Assembly: GCF_001557235.1 (NCBI RefSeq)
Contig: NZ_LSJI01000266.1
Location: 1-64,000, forward strand
Direction: 5' to 3'
Length of the DNA stretch: 64,000 nt
From: Phenylobacterium sp. CCH9-H3
Lineage (GTDB): Bacteria; Pseudomonadota; Alphaproteobacteria; Caulobacterales; Caulobacteraceae
Part shown: one piece after another, positions 59,789 through 64,000 of the stretch
Layout: every line of letters begins with the position of its first letter
How positions within the stretch are numbered: position 1 is the stretch's first letter
Translations under genes and position numbers: made by a program
Notes under the pieces: model-generated
Database searches by the model: none
What the model was told of the DNA's origin: nothing
Seen by the model: the letters and a program-made list of their open reading frames with translations, nothing else

Positions 59789-60322
59789 CTACTTGGCGAC
59801 GGGCCGCGAGATCATCTCGCGCACTTCATCGGTCATGGGTTTGCCGGCCTTCATGTCCGCGCTGATCCGGCCGTCGAAATACTCCCGCCACTCGCTGACC
59901 AGCAGCCCGCGGAACTGCAGGCTGCCGGCGTAGGGGATGGCCACATGCTGGCCTGTGGTCAGGGTGAACTCGTCCACGCCCTCCATGAACAGGCGGTCGG
60001 CGGACTCGGCATAGTCGAAGATGCGCCAGCTGTTGCTGCCCGGCGCGATCACGGACTTCATGTTCTGCAGCGCGGTCCGCATGGCCGCCTTGCCCCGGAT
60101 CGCGGGCGCGTAGCCGGACGAGTTGCGCCAGACGATGTCGTCCGTGACGTGGGCCAGCACGCCGTCCACGTCCTGCCGTTTCCAGGCGGCGATGATCGCT
60201 TCCAGCACGGGATAGAGGCGCGGCATGGCGGCGGTCTCCTTGGCGAGGGCGGGGGCGGCGATCAGGGCGCCCGCGGCGGCCATGACGGTGCGACGCAGGA
60301 GGTGATGGGGCGGCCCGCTCAT
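59789..60322 (-). CDS. Exported NTF2/SnoaL-like protein
   Basis: The 177-residue product has a twin-arginine-like signal (HLLRRTVMAAAGALIAAPALA) in the first ~28 residues. An NTF2-like cone fold follows (LEAIIAAWKRQDVDGVLAHV, DDIVWRNSSGYAPAIRGKAA, EGVDEFTLTTGQHVAIPYAG, EWREYFDGR), of the SnoaL/limonene epoxide hydrolase group. It is clearly paralogous to the next gene, which has no signal. Its ATG overlaps that gene's stop (ATGA). It may act on a periplasmic form of the substrate; reaction unknown. Confidence 0.8.
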   Translation of the reverse strand: MSGPPHHLLRRTVMAAAGALIAAPALAKETAAMPRLYPVLEAIIAAWKRQDVDGVLAHVTDDIVWRNSSGYAPAIRGKAAMRTALQNMKSVIAPGSNSWRIFDYAESADRLFMEGVDEFTLTTGQHVAIPYAGSLQFRGLLVSEWREYFDGRISADMKAGKPMTDEVREMISRPVAK

Positions 60323-60750
60323 CGCGCGACCTCCCGGTCCAGGAGTTCCAGAACCTGACGCGTCAAAGGCGCGCCGGCCTTCTGCTCCGCCATGACGCTG
60401 AGATCGACGTAGTCGCGCCAGCCCGCGATCAGGTCGCCGCGGAAGTCGAGGATCCCCGCATAGGGCGTGGCGACCCGGCGCCCCTCCGTCGTGCGATAGT
60501 CGTCGACGCCCTCGACGAACAGGCGGTCGCCCGCCTCCGCATGGGCGAAGATGCGCCATTCGATCCGGTGCATGTCGGCCTGGAAGCGCTCCAGCAGCTT
60601 GCGCGCCGCGGCCTTGCCCCGAACCGGCGGCATGACCGCCACGGCGTAGTGCCAGACGATGTCGTCGGCCATGAAGCCCAGGACGCGATCGACGTCCTTG
60701 GCCTGCCAGGCGTGGATCACCTGCTGGAGGATGGCGTAGAGGCGGCTCAT
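60319..60750 (-). CDS. Cytoplasmic NTF2/SnoaL-like protein (limonene epoxide hydrolase-like)
   Basis: The 143-residue product shares the motifs of the exported neighbour: LQQVIHAWQAKDVDRVLGFM, DDIVWHYAVAVMPPVRGKAA, EGVDDYRTTEGRRVATPYAG and GWRDYVDL. No signal peptide is present, so the pair splits between cytoplasm and periplasm. NTF2-like enzymes in catabolic islands are often epoxide hydrolases, dehydratases or isomerases. It lies downstream of a strong hairpin that follows the TonB receptor gene. Confidence 0.8.
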   Translation of the reverse strand: MSRLYAILQQVIHAWQAKDVDRVLGFMADDIVWHYAVAVMPPVRGKAAARKLLERFQADMHRIEWRIFAHAEAGDRLFVEGVDDYRTTEGRRVATPYAGILDFRGDLIAGWRDYVDLSVMAEQKAGAPLTRQVLELLDREVAR

Positions 60751-60776
60751 CCGGACTCCGGACTCAGAAAGGGAAG

Positions 60777-60800
60777 CGCCGGGCGGCTGGCCGCCCGGCG
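60777..60800 (-). terminator. 10-bp hairpin after the TonB receptor gene
   Basis: CGCCGGGCGG-CTGG-CCGCCCGGCG is a perfect 10-bp stem with a 4-base loop, 7 bases past the TonB receptor stop. On the minus strand it is followed by CTTCCCTTTCTG, a pyrimidine run. It is probably a terminator, or a partial one that reduces read-through into the two SnoaL-like genes. Confidence 0.6.
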
Positions 60801-60807
60801 ACGGGAT

Positions 60808-63078
60808 CTAGAACGCGGCGGACAGCTCGATGCCGTAGGTCCGCGGCGCGCCGAACGAGGACATCTCCTCCTGGAAGAAGGGGATGATGTTGGTGCGGTA
60901 GACCGTATCGCCCAGGTTCTTGCCGTAGACCGAGACGCTCCAGGGCTTGTCCGGCAGGGTCAGGGTCACCCGGCCGTCGAGGGTGCCGTAGCCGTCCTCC
61001 CAGGTGGTATTCTCCGGAGCCCACGGCATCCGCCCCTGGTAACGGTAGCTCAGGCGCGCGGACAGGGCGTCTTCCCACGATCCGACGCTGGTGGTCACCT
61101 CGGCCCCGATCGCGCCCTGCCAGCGCGGCGTGCGCTGCATCCGGTTCCCGGAGTTGTTCACCCCGGCGAAGATGAAGGTGTCGTACTCGGCGTGCACATA
61201 GCTGCCGCTGGCCCAGGCGCGCAGCCAACGGGTCGGAGCCAGCTGCAGGTCGGTCTCCACGCCCTTGATCGTGGCGCCGGGCGCGTTGCTGATCACGTTG
61301 CAGAGGCAGGACGCAAGGGTCTGCTGCACCTGCAGGTCCTTGTACTTCATGTAGAACACCGCCGTGTTCCACCGCAGCCGGCGGTCGAACATCTCGGTCT
61401 TGTAGCCGGCCTCGTAGTTCGTGACGGTCTCGGGATCGTACGGCGTCGCGGCGGCGAAGGCGTTCGAGGCGCTGTTCTGGAAGCCGCCGCCCTTGAAGCC
61501 CCGCGAGACGGTCAGATAGGCCATGTTCCGCTCGTCTGGCGTCCAGCGCAGGGTCGCTTGTGGCGTCAGTTCCTTCCAGGAGTCGCCGTAGGGCGTGGCG
61601 AAGTTGGTGGTCAGCGGCGTCAACGGCGCCGGATCATTGGGATTTAGCCGGTCGCCGGTGGCGACGATGATGCCCCGCTGGAAGCCGTACTTCTTGTCCT
61701 TGGTGTAGCGGGCGCCGACGTCCAGCTTCAGGGTCTCGGTGATCTTGAAGCCGACCTGGGCGAAGACCGCCATGTCCCGGTTGTGGCCGTGGTCGTCCCA
61801 GTGGCTCTCGCCCGACAGGGTCGGCAGCACGGTCGATTCACCCCAGTAGCGGTTATACTGGTGCACGTTGGTCTTCTGGTAGTAGGCGCCGACGATCCAG
61901 TCGAAGCGGCTCTCGGTGTTGGTCGAGGCCAGCCGCAGCTCCTGCGAGACCTGGTTCATCCCCTCGATGAAGTTCACCGGTTCGGCGAAGAGCAGGGGGG
62001 CGGCCACGTTGAAGCCATTGGCCGGGCCGAGGCCGGTCTGGTCGTACAGCGTGAACGAGTGGTTGTGCCGGTAGCCGCTGATGCTGGACAGGCGGACGTT
62101 CTCGGCCACGTCCTTCTCGACCTTGATGATGATGTCGTAGGTCTCGTGCCGCGCGCCCTGCGGGGTCGGCGCGGTGTCGCCCTTGAACAGCGGCCAGATC
62201 GGCAGGCTTTCCTTGCGGCTGAGACCGCCGGGCCGCAGGGCAGCGATCAGCGCGCGGGTGCCGGACCACGGGGTGAAGCTGGCCGGCAGGGTCTTGCTCT
62301 TCAGGCCAACGCGATGGATGCCGTCGTTGCTGTCCTTGGCGTAGTCGACGTTGATGCTGGCGCGCAGGTCGGAGCCCTCGGGCGCATAGGCCAGCTGCAC
62401 CCGCGCCTGGGTGGAATCCAGGTTCTCCAGCTCGACGTTGTGCAGGATGTCCTTGTAGTAGCCGCCGCGGTTGATCGTCTGGAACGAGACCCGGCCGGCC
62501 AGGCTCTCGGTGATCGGGCCGGTGATGTAGCCGTTGGTCTGCTTCAGGTCGTAGTTGCCCAGCGTGACGGTCATGCGCCCCGAGGCCTCGAAGCTGGGCG
62601 CGTTCGAGATGATGTTCACCGCGCCGCCAGCGACGTTCTTGCCCAGCAGCACGCCTTGGGGCCCGCGCACCACCTCGACCCGCGCCACGTCGTAGAAGGC
62701 CGAGTTCAGGTTGCCCGAACGGCTGACGTAGACGTCGTCCACGAAGGTCGCCACCGACTGGTCGGCGGTGGGCGAGCTCAGGCGCGTGTTCACGACGCCC
62801 CGGATGTTGATCTCGTTGGACTGCGGCGAGTTCGCGGTGAACGAGATGCCCGTCATGTTGTGGGCCAGGTCCTCGAGCGTCAGGACCCGGTCCTTGGCGA
62901 GGTTGGCGCCGGTGATGGCGGTGATGGCCAGCGGCGCGGTCTGGACGTTTTCCTCGCGCTTCTGGGCGGTGACGATCAGCTCCTCCAGCTGGGTCCCCGG
63001 CTCCGCGGCCATGGCGGGGGCGGCGAGCCCCAGGCCGGTCAGGAGGGCGATCACGGATGTGGTGTGCTGCAGCTTCAT
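60808..63078 (-). CDS. TonB-dependent outer-membrane receptor
   Basis: The 756-residue product has a signal peptide (ALLTGLGLAAPAMAAE), a TonB-box-like region (LEELIVTAQKREENVQ), a plug domain (LTLEDLAHNMTGISF, VEVVRGPQGVLLGKNVAGGA) and a 22-strand barrel ending YGIELSAAF with a terminal Phe. The sequence resembles the large Caulobacter/Sphingomonad group of receptors for non-iron substrates. It probably imports the hydrophobic substrate of the island. The ATG at 63078 has GGGAGAA upstream. Motif copies F and G are upstream, G in its orientation. Confidence 0.9.
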   Translation of the reverse strand: MKLQHTTSVIALLTGLGLAAPAMAAEPGTQLEELIVTAQKREENVQTAPLAITAITGANLAKDRVLTLEDLAHNMTGISFTANSPQSNEINIRGVVNTRLSSPTADQSVATFVDDVYVSRSGNLNSAFYDVARVEVVRGPQGVLLGKNVAGGAVNIISNAPSFEASGRMTVTLGNYDLKQTNGYITGPITESLAGRVSFQTINRGGYYKDILHNVELENLDSTQARVQLAYAPEGSDLRASINVDYAKDSNDGIHRVGLKSKTLPASFTPWSGTRALIAALRPGGLSRKESLPIWPLFKGDTAPTPQGARHETYDIIIKVEKDVAENVRLSSISGYRHNHSFTLYDQTGLGPANGFNVAAPLLFAEPVNFIEGMNQVSQELRLASTNTESRFDWIVGAYYQKTNVHQYNRYWGESTVLPTLSGESHWDDHGHNRDMAVFAQVGFKITETLKLDVGARYTKDKKYGFQRGIIVATGDRLNPNDPAPLTPLTTNFATPYGDSWKELTPQATLRWTPDERNMAYLTVSRGFKGGGFQNSASNAFAAATPYDPETVTNYEAGYKTEMFDRRLRWNTAVFYMKYKDLQVQQTLASCLCNVISNAPGATIKGVETDLQLAPTRWLRAWASGSYVHAEYDTFIFAGVNNSGNRMQRTPRWQGAIGAEVTTSVGSWEDALSARLSYRYQGRMPWAPENTTWEDGYGTLDGRVTLTLPDKPWSVSVYGKNLGDTVYRTNIIPFFQEEMSSFGAPRTYGIELSAAF

Positions 63079-63211
63079 GGCGTTTCTCCCCCGGGCCGCG
63101 GCGTTCGAGCGCCGAGATCCCCCGTTGTGTTGTCCGCGCGAGGCGGAAGACGTCCGCTTGGAAGGGTGGGGCGAGGCGGGCAGAGCGTCTGGCCCCGGCG
63201 CCGAAGGTTGC

Positions 63212-63231
63212 GCCGGCTTGCATAACGTCAT
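63212..63231 (+). promoter_or_regulatory. Recurrent motif copy F
   Basis: GCCGGCTTGCATAACGTCAT; the core CTTGCATAACG is perfect, both ends diverge. It is far from both flanking starts (133 bases from the receptor ATG, 233 from the NTF2-like ATG). Confidence 0.42.
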
Positions 63232-63322
63232 CCAGGCGGTCGCGCGGAAGCGGATCGCCGACGTCATTGCGCCTGGATCTCCCCGATCAAGCCCTCCCGA
63301 CTTCTCTTATTCCTATCTGGGC

Positions 63323-63342
63323 AAGCGCTCCGGGAAGCGCTT
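63323..63342. promoter_or_regulatory. AAGCGCT inverted repeat, LacI-like operator candidate
   Basis: AAGCGCT-CCGGGA-AGCGCTT is a perfect 7-6-7 inverted repeat in the receptor/NTF2 gap. AAGCGCTT-type half-sites occur in operators of LacI-family regulators. No LacI-family gene is in the window, so the assignment is weak. Confidence 0.35.
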
Positions 63343-63413
63343 ACATCTCGTCAAGCAAGTCACCCCCTCGTATGGCTGGTGGCGACTCCCGAGAAAGAGC
63401 TTGCCAATAGTCC

Positions 63414-63433
63414 GTACCGTTATGCAAGTTGAT
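63414..63433 (-). promoter_or_regulatory. Recurrent motif copy G
   Basis: On the minus strand this reads ATCAACTTGCATAACGGTAC, 16 of 20 matching copy D. It is 31 bases from the start of the NTF2-like gene at 63465 but points the other way, toward the TonB receptor. Confidence 0.55.
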
Positions 63434-63464
63434 TTTCGGAACGGGATCCAGGGAGGACGGCGAG

Positions 63465-63881
63465 ATGGCCGCAGCGCTGACGGACGAGCAGAAGACCGCG
63501 GCCGGGCGTGAGATGGCCGAGGCGTGGCGAGCGCTCGACTGGCGCAAGGTCGCCGACATGTTCACGCCCGATGGCGTGCTGCATTCCATGATGGTCGAGC
63601 CCATCGTGGGGCGCGAGGCGATCTACAAGCGTGTGTCGGGCCTGGGCGACGGGCTGGAGCAGATCACCCTCAACATCCACCACATGGGCGTCATCGACGG
63701 GGTGCTCTACATGGAGCGCACGGACGAGTTCGTGATCCGCGGCAAGGTCGGCTCGGCGCCGGTGGTGGGCGTCCTGGAATTCGACGGCCGACTGATCAGG
63801 GTCTGGCGCGAATACTACGACCGCGCCCACCTCCTGAAAGCCATGGGCCTGGTCGAAGACTTCGACCAGAAGACCCGCTGA
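63465..63881 (+). CDS. NTF2/SnoaL-like protein (limonene epoxide hydrolase-like)
   Basis: The 138-residue product has no signal peptide. NTF2-like features are AGREMAEAWRALDWRKVADM, FTPDGVLHSMMVEPIVGREAI, MERTDEFVIRGKVGSAPVVG and LEFDGRLIRVWREYYD. It is more distant from the paired genes at 59.8-60.7 kb than those are from each other. The ATG at 63465 has GGGAGGACGG upstream. It is convergent with another NTF2-like gene at the window edge. Confidence 0.8.
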   Translation: MAAALTDEQKTAAGREMAEAWRALDWRKVADMFTPDGVLHSMMVEPIVGREAIYKRVSGLGDGLEQITLNIHHMGVIDGVLYMERTDEFVIRGKVGSAPVVGVLEFDGRLIRVWREYYDRAHLLKAMGLVEDFDQKTR

Positions 63882-63888
63882 CTAGGAC

Positions 63889-64000
63889 CTAGCGCCCGTA
63901 CGGCCGCAGTTCGGCCGAGCGGGCGGAGTCCAGGTACTCGTCAAGGCGGGTGATCACCCCGTCCTCCATCCTGACCACCACGCAGGCGTCCATGGCCCAC
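63889..64000 (-). CDS. NTF2/SnoaL-like protein, N-terminus off the window
   Basis: Only the C-terminal ~36 residues are inside the window, ending at the TAG at 63889-63891. The fragment MEDGVITRLDEYLDSARSAE followed by LRPYGR is the typical last strand of SnoaL-like NTF2 folds (DGxITRxDEYLDS). It is the fourth member of this family in the region. The start and full length cannot be seen. Confidence 0.65.
   Translation of the reverse strand, partial: WAMDACVVVRMEDGVITRLDEYLDSARSAELRPYGR

Larger units (their letters stand above)
63079..63464. other. 386-base divergent intergenic region with two motif copies and one palindrome
   Basis: No gene is credible here; open frames on both strands lack RBS and family features. 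It separates the TonB receptor (leftwards) from an NTF2-like gene (rightwards). It holds motif copies F (63212-63231) and G (63414-63433) in opposite orientations, about 200 bases apart, and an inverted repeat AAGCGCT-CCGGGA-AGCGCTT (63323-63342) between them. Confidence 0.75.

Overview
The window looks like chromosomal DNA of a high-GC alphaproteobacterium of the Caulobacterales, most likely Phenylobacterium or a close relative. This is inferred from gene content: a PopA-like degenerate GGDEF protein with two receiver-like domains, a cold-shock protein with two CSDs, an alphaproteobacterial NDUFS4-type complex I subunit, class I PHA synthase and TadE/TadG proteins. No rRNA, CRISPR array, insertion sequence or prophage gene was seen. 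Four tRNA genes are present (Glu-TTC, Pro-TGG, Arg-TCT, Ser-TGA). Coding density is very high, with many 4-base start/stop overlaps; the only gene-free stretch over 300 bases is 63079-63464.

Region 1 (1-16.7 kb) is mainly housekeeping. It holds a PadR/DUF1700/GIN-domain operon, an S41 peptidase, PHA synthase, an aminotransferase next to homoserine dehydrogenase, glpX, recJ, tRNA-Glu, the tandem cold-shock protein, a DUF192 protein, a thioesterase, a tRNA-Pro/NDUFS4/tRNA-Arg group, an S4 pseudouridine synthase, a glycerate-kinase-like kinase and a stress-type SDR. Region 2 (16.7-22.7 kb) is a sulfur amino acid group (metC, sseA, cysK) with an orphan amino-acid-binding lipoprotein, a GNAT gene with no clear start codon, and a cyclopropane fatty acid synthase. 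Region 3 (22.8-28.7 kb) makes LPS precursors (kdsA, hldE, hldD), followed by a DUF3089 hydrolase-fold protein that has lost its nucleophile, an NADP oxidoreductase and a YCII protein.

Region 4 (28.7-39.8 kb) holds recG, sdhE, mfd, the PopA-like protein, an SDR plus acyl-CoA racemase pair, a BrkB-family membrane protein and a TusA-like protein. Region 5 (40-48.2 kb) has TadG and two TadE-like pseudopilin proteins, tRNA-Ser, rlpA and the run tmk-holB-tatD-MBL hydrolase-formyltransferase-ABM.

Region 6 (48.2 kb to the right edge) is accessory and the most interesting part. It appears to be a CoA-dependent catabolic island: two acyl-CoA synthetases, a DapB-like dehydrogenase, two SDRs, an SCP2-type thiolase, a DUF1295 membrane reductase, a nitronate monooxygenase-like flavoprotein, a TonB-dependent receptor, four NTF2/SnoaL-like proteins and two unusual regulators that each fuse two HxlR domains. 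A 20-base non-palindromic motif (consensus near AGTTACTTGCATAACGATAC) occurs seven times there, and five copies sit 29-45 bases upstream of start codons in the same orientation. I infer one regulon, probably for uptake and CoA-linked breakdown of a hydrophobic acid, controlled by the fused HxlR proteins. The substrate cannot be read from the sequence.
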